A stretch of 64,000 nt of DNA from Xanthocytophaga agilis (GTDB taxonomy: Bacteria > Bacteroidota > Bacteroidia > Cytophagales > 172606-1), in assembly GCF_030068605.1 (NCBI RefSeq), contig NZ_JASJOU010000019.1:142408-206407 (forward strand). Direction: 5' to 3'. Below are positions 1 to 9,192 of the stretch, piece after piece. Below the pieces are notes generated by a model. It did not search any database and was not told the DNA's origin. It worked only from the letters and a program-made list of their open reading frames with translations. Within the stretch, counting starts at the first letter, position 1; each line of letters opens with the position of its first letter. The translations under genes and the position numbers were made by a program.

Positions 1-878
1 CCGCCCTGGATATCAGGTGTTTTAATAATAGGCCATACAGCCCCAAAGGTAGAATCGATATAGGCATCCCTGAACTCCAGTTGACCATATGCAGGATTGA
101 TCTGGAATCCGGAACCAGCATTCTCCCCTCCTGCTCTGCTAAAAAACAGCCGTCCAAAGTTATCGTGTGTCAGTCCCCATTGCCCGTTCGAGCCACTTGC
201 CAATGTATCTGCTTCTAGCATCCCATTTTTATAACGAAAACGTACAGGATCTACCGTTACATAAATCCAGTTGTCCATGTTCCAGTCCAGGCCGCTGCGC
301 TGGTGCTCCAGATTGCCTGGAGCTCTCTTATTAATATGATAGACACATCGTTTCTGATCTGCCACACCATCTCCGTTGGTGTCTTTGTAGGCATATATAT
401 CGTAGGTATCTGTTTCGTTTACTAACAACTCCGAACCTACACACAAGATCATACGGGGCAACATCAGCTTGTCTATAAACACAGAGCTTTTGTCCATCCG
501 GCCATCGTTATTTGTATCCTCCAGCAGCATAATTCTGCTGTGTGGTTCGTGCTCTCCAGTGGTGTCTACTGTCTGCATATAGGTCTCCATCTGAGCCACA
601 TACATACGTTCATTGCCATCCCAGGCAATAGCTACCGGTTCGGTTATCATGGGTTCGCTGGCAACCAGTTCCATATGATATCCTTTGGGCAGTCGAAACG
701 ATGCCAGTGTCTGTTCCGGGGTAAGTGGCAATGGCGATGGATCTGAGTTTACAGTGTAGGGTGTCTCAAATCCCTCTTCCTCCTTAACCTGCATGGCGGG
801 AGTCACATGTCGGTTACAGGTAGTGAGCAGAAAGGGAAGTGTAATAAGAAGTGTAATAGGCCATTGTTTTGCTTTCAT
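1..878 (-). CDS. Partial dehydrogenase-like lipoprotein (PVC-type/DUF7133 family, N-terminal part)
   Basis: The first 292 codons are visible; the gene runs off the left edge. It starts at the ATG at 878 with a lipoprotein signal (hydrophobic stretch then LLTTC), so the mature protein is probably anchored by the Cys near residue 22. From about residue 60 the sequence reads as the propeller-like domain of the PVC-type membrane-bound dehydrogenase/sorbosone-dehydrogenase-like family: GNERMYVAQM, EDTNNDGRMDK, YKDTNGDGVADQ, SGLDWNMDNWIYV and SNGQWGLTHDNFGRLFFSRAGG are the characteristic blade motifs, with repeated Asp/Asn-rich calcium-type loops. Full-length relatives usually carry HEAT repeats and a C-terminal cytochrome c (CxxCH) domain, which would lie outside this window. 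The substrate is unknown; an oxidoreductase role at the cell envelope is inferred from the family. Confidence 0.75.
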   Translation of the reverse strand, partial: MKAKQWPITLLITLPFLLTTCNRHVTPAMQVKEEEGFETPYTVNSDPSPLPLTPEQTLASFRLPKGYHMELVASEPMITEPVAIAWDGNERMYVAQMETYMQTVDTTGEHEPHSRIMLLEDTNNDGRMDKSSVFIDKLMLPRMILCVGSELLVNETDTYDIYAYKDTNGDGVADQKRCVYHINKRAPGNLEHQRSGLDWNMDNWIYVTVDPVRFRYKNGMLEADTLASGSNGQWGLTHDNFGRLFFSRAGGENAGSGFQINPAYGQLEFRDAYIDSTFGAVWPIIKTPDIQG

Positions 879-1621
879 GGTAGATCGTCGGTTCCTGAAG
901 TAATTCTTAGAGAATGTCTACCTTATTTGTAAAGGCTTCAAAGGCATATTTTAGGCTGCGCCTTCACCTATTTTTCGGTCTATAGCTTTTGCTATGTTAC
1001 GATTGGTTTATAGGTAAATAACTTGGCTCGCTACAAAATCTGTTCGTTGAGCTAATTTAAAATAAGGTTACCATCCTCTTACCAATTAAACTGTTTAAAG
1101 CGCCTGGCATCAAAAAGGCATTCTTGAAACGTATTCTACATCAGAAAATAGTTTTACAACAGAAAAATATTTGCAACGAATCTAGTAATAAACTATTATT
1201 ATTTTACACTTTTTGTATAATTATAATTTTATGGAAAGACAAATTTGTGGAGGACTATTAGTCTGGTCGTTACCCGCCGAATAATGGGAAAGTCCGATTC
1301 TCTTTTTGCCCTTCTGAAAAGAGCCGTGACAAGACTAGTGACCTTTCCGACTTGAGATAATTGTTTTTCTCATAAGCCAAGCATAGCTCTATTTGTCAGG
1401 AAATCCTTCCAGGAGGATAGGAAAAGTGTGGTACTTACAGGAGAGGACAGAGAGGCGTTTTTCCCTTTATTTACACACCTCTTTCCCAAAAAAGCTATGG
1501 GACACGATAAGTCAGCCAGCAAAATAATGTTACTACATCAAAAATATTCCATTATTTAATACAATTATTTACATCAATACGTTTATATTACACAAGAAAC
1601 TTTTTTTCACGATTTCTTATC
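879..1621. other. Long intergenic region with a GC-balanced, foldable island
   Basis: 743 bases separate two divergent genes. The flanks are very AT-rich, as expected for promoters, but about 1250-1450 has a balanced base composition and carries several complementary segments (see the ncRNA candidate). No convincing reading frame was found in either direction. Confidence 0.6.
1235..1440 (+). ncRNA. Candidate structured RNA, family unknown
   Basis: Several complementary segments follow one another in a GC-balanced island inside AT-rich DNA. Segment 1259-1270 pairs with 1326-1337 (6 bp, one mismatch, 5 bp including two G-U). Inside it, 1300-1306 (CTCTTTT) pairs perfectly with 1317-1323 (AAAAGAG), and CCC at 1273-1275 can meet GGG at 1286-1288. 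Further hairpins are 1353-1357 with 1368-1372 (TGAGA/TCTCA) and 1403-1407 with 1414-1418 (ATCCT/AGGAT). The segment GGAAAGTCCG at about 1287 resembles a conserved RNase P element, but no other RNase P motif is present. Strand and ends are guesses; a long 5' leader of the downstream gene is an alternative. Confidence 0.3.
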
Positions 1622-3193
1622 ATGAAACATTTTGCACATAGATCACTGCCTATTTTTCTGTTTTTGTTTCAGCTGGTTCCCTGCCAGGCACAGAAAGAAG
1701 CTACCCATTGGTACTTTGGCCGAAAACAGGGGTTTGACTTTAGCAATGGGACTCCCATAATAGACCGAAATAGTGATATGCTTACAGTCAGAGGATGCGT
1801 CACTATGTCTGACAAAAATACAGAGGAACTGCTATTTTACAGCAATGGGCGCAATGTCTGGAACCGCTTTCATCAGCGTATGCCCAATAGCCATTTTTTT
1901 TCAGAGGAGTGCAGTGGGCCTGTTCCTCAATCCGTACTGATTGTACCTGTCCCCGAAAGCGAATCGCTTTATTACCTGTTTAGCTTATATCCGGTAACTA
2001 ACAACATACCAGACACTTCTGCTAACTGTATATTTGGTGATTTAAGTGAAGGCCTTATTGGCAATGGCACCTATTCTTTTCAATTGCGCTATTCAATTAT
2101 TGACATGCAACTGGATGATGGCAAAGGAGACATTGTGGATGATCAAAACAACCTGTTTCTAACCGATAACCTGAGTGCTAAACTCACCGCTGTTCCGCAT
2201 ACAAATGGCACGGACTACTGGCTCATTTTACATGAGGCAGTTGGTGATTCGTTTTATACCTGTTTAATAGACCCGTCTGGTATACAACCTCCTAGTCAAC
2301 AGCGTATTGGCTCCGAGTATCAGGTTCGTCCAAGCAGCATTGGCAGCTATCATGAAGTTTTAGGTGAAGTAAAAGCCTCTCCAGATGGCAAAAAGCTGGC
2401 TTGTGCCGTATACAATATTCTGGGTCACCCCTTTGATGTATTTGATTTTGATGCAGCTACAGGTACTATTTCCAATTATCAGAACTATGGAAATATCTCA
2501 CAGCAGATGGGGGTAAGCTTTTCACCAGATAACACTAAGTTATATGTCACGTCTTTCAATAAGATAGATAAAACCAACCTGATGGAGCTAATCCGTCAGT
2601 ATGATCTATCTTTACCAAGCCTTTCTCAGGCGCTCTCTTCTGGTAAAAGTATTATTCGGTTTAATCCCTGTACCAATATATCCGAAAAAGCCTGGCCAGT
2701 CAATGTAGTTTTCAATACCTTGCACATTGCCCCTGATGGAAAAATATATGGGGCTGGCGAAGGAAGTAACAATGAGAATGGCGGAAATAATGATATGCTG
2801 GTCATTGCACATCCTAATCGGGCTGGATTTGACTGTGGGGTATCTTTCCAACGATTTGCTTTTGGTATACCCGACTCAGTGGTGAACTTTCGCAGCTTTC
2901 CCAACTTTATCCAATCGTATTTCAACAACATCCCCTCTTCTTCTGGTGAAGAATGCACTCTCCAGCAGCTGATTGTGTATCCTAATCCCACACAGGATAT
3001 GGTAATTCTGCGTTCTGACTGTGGTATTGTGCCCAGATATGTAGACATACTGGACCGTCTGGGACGACTGGTAGACTCACAAACGCTTTACTCTACGGCT
3101 GTAAATCTGACTTCGCTGGCCAAAGGCATGTATGTGCTTCGGATTACGGATGCTCACAAAGGTCAGGTGTACCGAAAAGTGATTAAGCTGTGA
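1622..3193 (+). CDS. Secreted beta-propeller-like protein with T9SS C-terminal sorting domain
   Basis: This 523-residue protein begins with a signal peptide (residues 1 to about 24, ending CQAQ). The middle resembles WD40/PD40-like propeller proteins common in Bacteroidota: NVWNRFHQRMPN, VKASPDGKKLACAVY, GVSFSPDNTKLYVTSF and LHIAPDGKIYGAG are typical blade strands with SPDG/SPDN turns. From about residue 445 there is a classical type A sorting domain: VYPNPTQD at 452-459, an LDRLGRLV strand, LTSLAKGMYVLRI, and the terminal KVIKL. In known families this domain routes the protein through the type IX secretion system and is cleaved on attachment to the surface. It has no visible catalytic motif, so a structural, binding or adhesion role is likely. 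It stands alone, divergent from the gene at the left edge. Confidence 0.8.
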   Translation: MKHFAHRSLPIFLFLFQLVPCQAQKEATHWYFGRKQGFDFSNGTPIIDRNSDMLTVRGCVTMSDKNTEELLFYSNGRNVWNRFHQRMPNSHFFSEECSGPVPQSVLIVPVPESESLYYLFSLYPVTNNIPDTSANCIFGDLSEGLIGNGTYSFQLRYSIIDMQLDDGKGDIVDDQNNLFLTDNLSAKLTAVPHTNGTDYWLILHEAVGDSFYTCLIDPSGIQPPSQQRIGSEYQVRPSSIGSYHEVLGEVKASPDGKKLACAVYNILGHPFDVFDFDAATGTISNYQNYGNISQQMGVSFSPDNTKLYVTSFNKIDKTNLMELIRQYDLSLPSLSQALSSGKSIIRFNPCTNISEKAWPVNVVFNTLHIAPDGKIYGAGEGSNNENGGNNDMLVIAHPNRAGFDCGVSFQRFAFGIPDSVVNFRSFPNFIQSYFNNIPSSSGEECTLQQLIVYPNPTQDMVILRSDCGIVPRYVDILDRLGRLVDSQTLYSTAVNLTSLAKGMYVLRITDAHKGQVYRKVIKL

Positions 3194-3314
3194 GGGATAG
3201 CCAGGCTGATTCAATCATACCCGGTTTGTGTGTCATCTTTATTGTTTGAAAAGTCTCATTGAAAGAATGCTGTACTTGTGGCAGAAGAACAAGGCTACTG
3301 ACCAGATTAGTAGT

Positions 3315-3965
3315 TTAGTGTAGTTCACCCATCAGTCGTTTTAGTTGATTGGGATAAAGTGAAATTTCTATCTCATTTGACTCAATCTTTTTACCATTAA
3401 GATCAAAAGTAATTTTGTATTTTACTTTCTCACTTCCTTTTTCCTGATGTATAGAGTTCACATTCAATACATACAACCCTCTAGGGCCAAGTTTTGACTT
3501 ATAATAACTATTTCCACAACGGGATTTTTCATTGTCTCGGATTTTATACCATGTATTGTTGATTTTTATATAATCTGAAAAGTTATCTACAGTGGCATCC
3601 ATCCTTGGAATATATATTGTAAAATCCAGAAAGTTAACCAGATACATACGGATATATGAAGCATATTTTCCATCATGTATGTTCCAGTCTTCAGGTATGT
3701 AGAGAGCAAACTTATTTGCCTGCTTTATATGTCTTGACACAATAGATACAGTATCACCTGACTTTTGTTCATTAAACCATACAGTAAGTCCAGCACCAAG
3801 AGAACCAGCCTCAGTTAATAATTTATGATTCCATTCTTCTAAGGTCAGTTTTTTTGCATTATAGTCCGCCCATAATGCATTCTCTTTTTCCCGCCAAGCA
3901 GATTGAGCAAATCCAGTAGAACAAAGTACCAGCAAGGCAGCTAGCCACAATACAAAAACTTTCAT
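3315..3965 (-). CDS. Secreted protein of unknown function
   Basis: A 216-residue protein with a clear signal peptide (residues 1-20, cleavage near STGFAQS). I do not recognise a family. The N-terminal 30 residues of the mature part are Lys/Glu/Trp-rich (WREKENALWADYNAKKLTLE) and look helical. The remainder has alternating hydrophobic residues suggesting a beta-rich domain, including an isolated Cys (RCGNSYYK) and a closing strand IEISLYPNQLKRL. It lies on the same strand as the lipoprotein gene starting at 4856, with 114 bases between that gene's end and this start, so they may be cotranscribed. Probably periplasmic. Confidence 0.6.
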   Translation of the reverse strand: MKVFVLWLAALLVLCSTGFAQSAWREKENALWADYNAKKLTLEEWNHKLLTEAGSLGAGLTVWFNEQKSGDTVSIVSRHIKQANKFALYIPEDWNIHDGKYASYIRMYLVNFLDFTIYIPRMDATVDNFSDYIKINNTWYKIRDNEKSRCGNSYYKSKLGPRGLYVLNVNSIHQEKGSEKVKYKITFDLNGKKIESNEIEISLYPNQLKRLMGELH

Positions 3966-4079
3966 AGTATTTTGCTTTAGGAATTATATACTTAGCAACA
4001 GAATTACAATAAAATAGTGGCGTACACAAACGCTCTCAAGTATTTATAAACATCAGGCGAACCAATACCTGACAATCAA

Positions 4080-4856
4080 TTAGTCGAAAAATAAACGCAT
4101 TACCATATCCGAATTTACTTTTTGCTTTCTTATTGTAGCAGGCGTCCAACCTTTGATTCGAATTGCCTCCTCAATCTTGCTTTTAAAATAGGTTTCATAT
4201 TTGTGGTTAGTCTTCATATCAAATACAAACCGATAACCTGTAATAGAGGCATTACCCGATTTTTCAACATATAAATATACATCAACAAAGGCAGGCGAAT
4301 CGTTGTTTGCCCTTTTACTATAGCCTACCGGATAAATTAGACGTTGATCCAGATCATTTTGAAACCTTTCACTAAATTCATCTTCGTAAGAAGTCGTATC
4401 ACTGGGATAATTGGGTCTGGTGTCACAGGATGCATAATACATGGTGTCATGGATATGGTTTTGAACATACAAACTATCCGAGACAGTCAATAAAGAGTCT
4501 ATAAAGGTTTTGCCGAACTTTTGGTCAATTTGCTCCCTCATAAACCCACAATAACATCCGTCTGTCTGTCCTTCCATAACTACATCTGATACAAGTTCTG
4601 CTTGGTGATTTATCCCAAACAGGGTCAGCAAGGAATCCATCTCCTGATCGCTTCGCGAAGACTTCTTTACTAACATTCCTACAAAATGGCAGAAAGTAAG
4701 TTTACCCTTTCGAATATCTGCCTTTGCATTCCTGACTTCCTTCAGACAAGTACTGTCAGTTGAAGGAATGTTTTCAAATTGGCTTTGGGGTTTACTTGTT
4801 GAGTTACAGGAATAAAAGGCGACCAGACCAACAATCAGAAGGGGATAATAACGCAT
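4080..4856 (-). CDS. Lipoprotein with TonB C-terminal-like fold
   Basis: The 258-residue product starts with a short lipoprotein signal ending AFYSCNS, so Cys16 is the likely lipidated residue. The last 90 residues have the pattern of a TonB C-terminal-like domain: a strand FVDVYLYVEKSGNAS, a helix with IEEAIRIKGWTPATI, and a final strand VNSDMVMRLFF. Such domains occur in many Bacteroidota envelope proteins that are not real energy transducers; here there is no N-terminal TM plus Pro-rich spacer, so a true TonB role is unlikely. The middle has four or five Cys residues (CYCGF, ASCDTR). Upstream neighbour on the same strand of the secreted protein at 3315-3965. Function unknown. Confidence 0.6.
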   Translation of the reverse strand: MRYYPLLIVGLVAFYSCNSTSKPQSQFENIPSTDSTCLKEVRNAKADIRKGKLTFCHFVGMLVKKSSRSDQEMDSLLTLFGINHQAELVSDVVMEGQTDGCYCGFMREQIDQKFGKTFIDSLLTVSDSLYVQNHIHDTMYYASCDTRPNYPSDTTSYEDEFSERFQNDLDQRLIYPVGYSKRANNDSPAFVDVYLYVEKSGNASITGYRFVFDMKTNHKYETYFKSKIEEAIRIKGWTPATIRKQKVNSDMVMRLFFD

Positions 4857-5286
4857 CTAGTGTATCAGGTTTTACTCTTAGATGCAAAAGCAGCAAGTTT
4901 CCATATGCATTGCCACTAAAAATTATTGCTAACAGAAAAGGACATTGTGGTGTAATTGCCCTGTCCGTTGTTACCCCAAAGATGAGTATGGATCTGAACC
5001 AATATAGGGACAAGTAGCAGATCGTCCCGACTCGGGTAGACTCTGTCTAAGTTCTTCCAATTCTATAGGGGCACACCTATGTTCCTACAGGATCGGATCA
5101 AACATCGATACTGACTTAGCAGCAACTAAAGCAGAATCGTTGATTACAATTATTACAAATCTTTCCTAAAGTGCTATACAAACCGAAAAGTATGTCCAAT
5201 TATGGGTCGTTTACGTTATAATAGCATAAAAGTAAGTTTCACATTAGACACGCTTTAGTTTACACGCTTGTGTCATAAATAGAGAG
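4857..5286. other. Intergenic region, no feature recognised
   Basis: 430 bases between the lipoprotein gene and the TPR gene. Short open frames exist on both strands but they lack coding character and overlap the start of the neighbouring gene. Only small weak hairpins (for example around 5033-5040 and 5066-5082) were noticed. Confidence 0.5.
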
Positions 5287-6960
5287 TCAATGCCTACTTA
5301 CATATGCAGTAGCCACCTTCATTTCAGTACGTGAAGAGGACTGTGCTATAGCTATCATTTTCTGATAGTATTGTTTTGCTTTTATTGCGTTACCATTCTT
5401 TGCTGTCGCTTCTGCAGCACTGTACAGACCATTGAATCTATTTGGCTGACGCTGAAGAGCAGATTCATACGCTTCGAGGGCATGAACCACATCACCTATC
5501 TGCATATACATGTCACCGAGTAGTTCGCGTGCTGGTATAATTGGACCAGGGCTAACAGGATGTTTTTCTGTAGCATCTTCCATCTCTGCTGCGGTAGTCA
5601 TCAAGGCCAGTGCTTCCTTTTTCTGGCCCTCTGCCAGCTTTACCCAACCCTCACCCGCTTTTACCTGAATCTGTACCAGATTTGATTTGTATACCTCTTT
5701 TGCCTCCACTAGCTTTTCATAAGACTGTTTTAACTGTTGCAGGCTTTGCCGTGCGTTAACGAGGTCTTTTTCATGTACGGCACCTAGTAGCCGGGCAAAA
5801 TCGGTATTGGAACGTTCCCAATAATAAGTGTCCCATGAAAACGTAGATGGAGTAAGTACAAGTGCCGCAGCCGCTTTCCAGTCCCGTCGTTCAACAACAT
5901 AACGGGCAGGCACAGCTCCAAATGAAAATGCGTCTTTGGAACTCATAGGAAAAACTTCCTGAATGGTTTTAAAATATTCAAATTCCTTTCTGGCATTCAC
6001 CTCGTCCCCCTTTTGCAGGTAAGCATACATGAGATAATCCAATCCGTGAAGTTCTTCATCCCAATGCCCTTTCATTCCTACATTTCCCGCATAACACTTT
6101 GCTGCATCCACCGACTTGCTATTGGATTCTATGGACTCATCCCATAAGCCTAACCTGGTAAATATGTGTGAAGGCATGTGTTGAGCATGCGCACTTGCAG
6201 GAGCAAGTGAGGCATACTCCCGTGCAGAGGTTAATGCCTGTTCTGCCAGCTGTGGGTAGTCATAGACATGAATGATGTAATGTGCCACACCAGGATGCAT
6301 GGGATCTTTTGTCAGTACAGCATTGAGAATATCACCAGCCTGTTTCTGTTTGACAAAGGTTTTATCTTTCGGATCAGCAGCGGCTCGAATTGCCAAAGCA
6401 TGAAAAATGGCAGCCTCCGTATCGTCTGGAAAATCAGCTGCAAGCTTTCCAGATGCTACTTCAAATTTTGCTACACGGGTTTTGTAATCCGTTTCTTTCC
6501 AGCCATCATAGATAGTGGCAATGGTCTCCAGGTATTTCGCCTCTCGTGAGGTAGCATCAGTGACAAGTGTACGTGCCAGCTTTATTACGTCTGCTCCTTT
6601 TTGTAGATCGGCCTCAGTAGGTGGTTCCCAGAGAGGATGAAAACTGCACATAGCAGCACCCCAGTAAGCCATAATACAATGAGGGTCTTTCTCTATAATA
6701 CGCGCATATACTTTTTCAGACTCGGTGTATTCAAATGAGTGTAGCAGTGCCGTTGCCATGTTAAAATCCTCAGCTGTTTCAGGTGAGCAACCTGTTGCAA
6801 AACGAACTTTACCAAACTCATTTTTGCCGGAAAAGCAAAGGGCTATATCACCGCGTTTCAGATCCAGCGCCTCAAGCTCATTTTTGATTTTGTCGTTGGT
6901 CTGTTTTTGAGAACACGCACTAAGAAGTGCGATTACTATGGCTGAATAAATAATCTTCAT
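5287..6960 (-). CDS. TPR-repeat lipoprotein
   Basis: The product is 557 residues from the ATG at 6960. An in-frame ATG 46 codons upstream (7098) is rejected because the sequence from 6960 gives a textbook lipoprotein signal, MKIIYSAIVIALLSAC, with Cys16 in the lipobox. The mature part is helical with tetratricopeptide-type repeats: FNMATALLHSFEYTESEKVYARII near residues 45-70, and two clear repeats near the C-terminus (PARELLGDMYMQIGDVVHAL and NRFNGLYSAAEATAKNGNAI). A HAQHMPSHIFTRLGLW segment and HYIIHVYDYP are conserved features of a widespread TPR family often annotated only as tetratricopeptide protein; the His residues there could bind a metal. Role unknown, probably an envelope scaffold. 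Confidence 0.75.
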   Translation of the reverse strand: MKIIYSAIVIALLSACSQKQTNDKIKNELEALDLKRGDIALCFSGKNEFGKVRFATGCSPETAEDFNMATALLHSFEYTESEKVYARIIEKDPHCIMAYWGAAMCSFHPLWEPPTEADLQKGADVIKLARTLVTDATSREAKYLETIATIYDGWKETDYKTRVAKFEVASGKLAADFPDDTEAAIFHALAIRAAADPKDKTFVKQKQAGDILNAVLTKDPMHPGVAHYIIHVYDYPQLAEQALTSAREYASLAPASAHAQHMPSHIFTRLGLWDESIESNSKSVDAAKCYAGNVGMKGHWDEELHGLDYLMYAYLQKGDEVNARKEFEYFKTIQEVFPMSSKDAFSFGAVPARYVVERRDWKAAAALVLTPSTFSWDTYYWERSNTDFARLLGAVHEKDLVNARQSLQQLKQSYEKLVEAKEVYKSNLVQIQVKAGEGWVKLAEGQKKEALALMTTAAEMEDATEKHPVSPGPIIPARELLGDMYMQIGDVVHALEAYESALQRQPNRFNGLYSAAEATAKNGNAIKAKQYYQKMIAIAQSSSRTEMKVATAYVSRH

Positions 6961-7232
6961 CTTAGTAAAAATTACCAATGGAATACTACCAGACTTTACA
7001 GATGAATAGAAAGCAAGATATTCATGAAACAGTCGCTTATATGTTAGTAGCAAAAGAGTTGAAAGGATAACATATTCAGCTACAGAAAGATGATTCAATT
7101 TTCTACAAATCGGGCGATTAAATGACAGTAAAAACCAAAATAAAAATAACCTAGCAATTTAGCATTCGGTACATCGAATGTATATATTCCGACTACAGAT
7201 AAATTCATATACCATTTAATATTTCGACAAAA

Positions 7233-8225
7233 GTGAAAGCATTACTAGTGAAGTCTTTACTTCTCTCTACCTCGATTCTTCTTATTACCACCACCTGTTA
7301 TCACAAAGACATATACGATTTCTCTGAGTTATATAATGACAACTACGATAGCACAAAATATGAAAATCTAAATAAGTTTGACAGTGTAATGGGAACCAAT
7401 TATAGCCTTCTAGAAGCAAAATATTGCATTAAGTGGATAGAGTTTGATGTAGAATGTATTTATGGGAACGAAGATTTAACAAAGTTAATAAAAGAGATGC
7501 TGGATCTGGGAGGATTTCAGTATCAACTGGTTAAAGAAAAACATGATGACTCTGAAAAGCAATACGTTTCTATATTTCAGATAGCAGGCAAAAACTATGA
7601 ATTCAGAACCTCATCTGAGGGTGACTATATTGATCTAGAGATCATAATCCCTATACTGGAAAAAGTTACCAGAGATAACAATCCTGACTATGAATACAAT
7701 ATAAGCAATCTGGATGGAGGACAAGTTGCAAATTTAATTTTTGCAAAATCATCTGACTTACGCCAGGCTGTTGACGAAGGGTTTCCCTGTTCACTAGAAA
7801 GTGGTTACTGGCAATGGGACAAAGAATGGCAATGGGGCGTGTATTCAGATATTCAACTGAAACAGATCCCAGATTTTGAAGAGTTAAAGACTAACTATCA
7901 TCAAACACTACAGGAGCTTTATAAACAAGGGTTTAATGTCCCTGACCTAACCATTAAAAGGATATATATAGATGACATCTTTAAGGGAAATCAAATTGAT
8001 ATTATGATTGATGGTGGTCCTCTATCAACCTCATCCAATGACATAGTGGGAAACAAAGTTCGTTGTTTTTGGGATAGCTGGGGTGTTCTGCTTGCCTATA
8101 CACTTGTTAAATATTACAATGGTAAGCCAACTTTGTATGACAAAGAAGAGAAAGAGACCACTGTAGTAACTCAGCAGGAATATCAGATGATGGCAGAAAA
8201 AGCATTTGGCAAACGCTTGAAATAG
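7233..8225 (+). CDS. Putative lipoprotein of unknown function
   Basis: The 330-residue frame begins with GTG at 7233; no in-frame ATG precedes it in the adjacent upstream sequence, and starting there gives a good lipoprotein signal (MKALLVKSLLLSTSILLITTTC). The mature protein is acidic and rich in Asp, Glu, Tyr and Asn. I recognise no domain. Features are two Trp-rich segments (SGYWQWDKEWQWGVYSD, near residue 190) and a DGGPLSTSSNDIVGNK loop. It is followed by a strong rho-independent terminator at 8264-8305 and faces the SDR gene tail to tail. Confidence is high that it is a real gene because the frame is long and coding-like; function is unknown. Confidence 0.6.
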   Translation: MKALLVKSLLLSTSILLITTTCYHKDIYDFSELYNDNYDSTKYENLNKFDSVMGTNYSLLEAKYCIKWIEFDVECIYGNEDLTKLIKEMLDLGGFQYQLVKEKHDDSEKQYVSIFQIAGKNYEFRTSSEGDYIDLEIIIPILEKVTRDNNPDYEYNISNLDGGQVANLIFAKSSDLRQAVDEGFPCSLESGYWQWDKEWQWGVYSDIQLKQIPDFEELKTNYHQTLQELYKQGFNVPDLTIKRIYIDDIFKGNQIDIMIDGGPLSTSSNDIVGNKVRCFWDSWGVLLAYTLVKYYNGKPTLYDKEEKETTVVTQQEYQMMAEKAFGKRLK

Positions 8226-8263
8226 AAAACAAAAGTTTTTTTTGATCCAAAATGATACTCAAT

Positions 8264-8305
8264 AGAGCCTATGCCTTTTCAAAAGTATAGGCTCTGTTTT
8301 ATTTT
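8264..8305 (+). terminator. Rho-independent terminator
   Basis: A perfect 9-bp stem (AGAGCCTAT at 8264-8272 with ATAGGCTCT at 8287-8295), whose loop can extend the pairing (CTTTT/AAAAG), is followed by GTTTTATTTT. The T-run is on the plus strand, so it ends the lipoprotein gene at 7233-8225. Confidence 0.85.
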
Positions 8306-8381
8306 GATTACTTTTCAACTCGCTCTTTCTTCCCTCTTCTTCTGTCTACTCAAGTCCTTTTCGTTCCTGTGTTTTTTGATT

Positions 8382-9119
8382 CTACCAGGGACACGTAGCA
8401 GGTGCTGGAAAATATTCTTCGCTGAAAAACTTTCCGGTAGGTCCATCCTGACCGATCAACGCGTATTTAGCAATTCGTTGTCCTGCCTCTTGTGGCGTGC
8501 TTGTTCCTTGATAATTGGTAAAATCGGTTTGGGTATATCCGGGACACACTGCATTAACTTTAAATGGTGTATCACGAAGTTCGTAGGCCAGATTAATCGT
8601 GTACATATTCAGTGCAGACTTAGACGATTGATACATAGCATACCGGGTAGGATAATTGAGATTGTCAATATCGGCAGCGAGAGTCAGTGAAGCCATGCTG
8701 GTGCTCACATTCACAATGCGAGGCTCTGATGACTTTCTCAGCAGATCGATAAACGCCTGTGTTACCCTGATCACCCCAAATAGATTGGTCTCATATACAG
8801 CTTTGAACTGATCAGCGGGCGACTCAAGAGCCGACTGTGGAAGTACACCCGAAATACCCGCATTGTTAACCAATACATCCAGCACCTGTGTTTTTTCACC
8901 TATCCATCTACGGGCAGCACTGACAGATTCCGGATCGGTAACATCCAGTTGCACAGCTTCAATGTTGTTGATTCCGCTGGCTTTAAGCTTTTCTACTGCC
9001 GACAAGCCATTTTCCAGACTACGGCTCCCTACATACACAAAGAACCCGTTTTGAGCAAGTTGTCTCACAACTTCAAAGCCAATACCTTTGTTGGCTCCTG
9101 TTACTAATGCTGACTTCAT
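8382..9119 (-). CDS. SDR-family oxidoreductase
   Basis: This 245-residue short-chain dehydrogenase/reductase starts at the ATG at 9119; an upstream in-frame ATG (9173) would add 18 residues in front of the first Rossmann strand and is rejected. The NAD(P)-binding motif TGANKGIG is at residues 7-14, NNAG at 85-88, the catalytic Ser in VSTSMAS near 140, and the catalytic pair YxxxK at Tyr163/Lys167 (YQSSKSALN). PGYTQTDFTNYQGT follows as the substrate-loop region. Arg33 in GSRSLE suggests NADP preference (inference). It lies 73 bases downstream of an AraC-type regulator on the same strand, an arrangement that often means the regulator controls the reductase or that they share a transcript. Substrate unknown. 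Confidence 0.9.
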   Translation of the reverse strand: MKSALVTGANKGIGFEVVRQLAQNGFFVYVGSRSLENGLSAVEKLKASGINNIEAVQLDVTDPESVSAARRWIGEKTQVLDVLVNNAGISGVLPQSALESPADQFKAVYETNLFGVIRVTQAFIDLLRKSSEPRIVNVSTSMASLTLAADIDNLNYPTRYAMYQSSKSALNMYTINLAYELRDTPFKVNAVCPGYTQTDFTNYQGTSTPQEAGQRIAKYALIGQDGPTGKFFSEEYFPAPATCPW

Positions 9120-9192
9120 CTTATAATTTGTTTTTAAAACCTGATGCAGCAAAAGTAGGCAGTACGCAACCAACCGGAATGGACAAATCTTC

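Noticed and set aside
1287..1296. GGAAAGTCCG resembling the conserved core of RNase P RNA
   Set aside because: No other RNase P conserved region was found and the island is too short, so the match is probably chance.
2612..3048. Open frames on the minus strand inside the T9SS-sorted protein gene
   Set aside because: They are antisense to a long gene with clear signal peptide and sorting domain and show no domain or coding character of their own.
4760..5017. Open frames on both strands around the start of the lipoprotein gene
   Set aside because: They overlap the 5' end of a gene with a good signal peptide and have no recognisable features.
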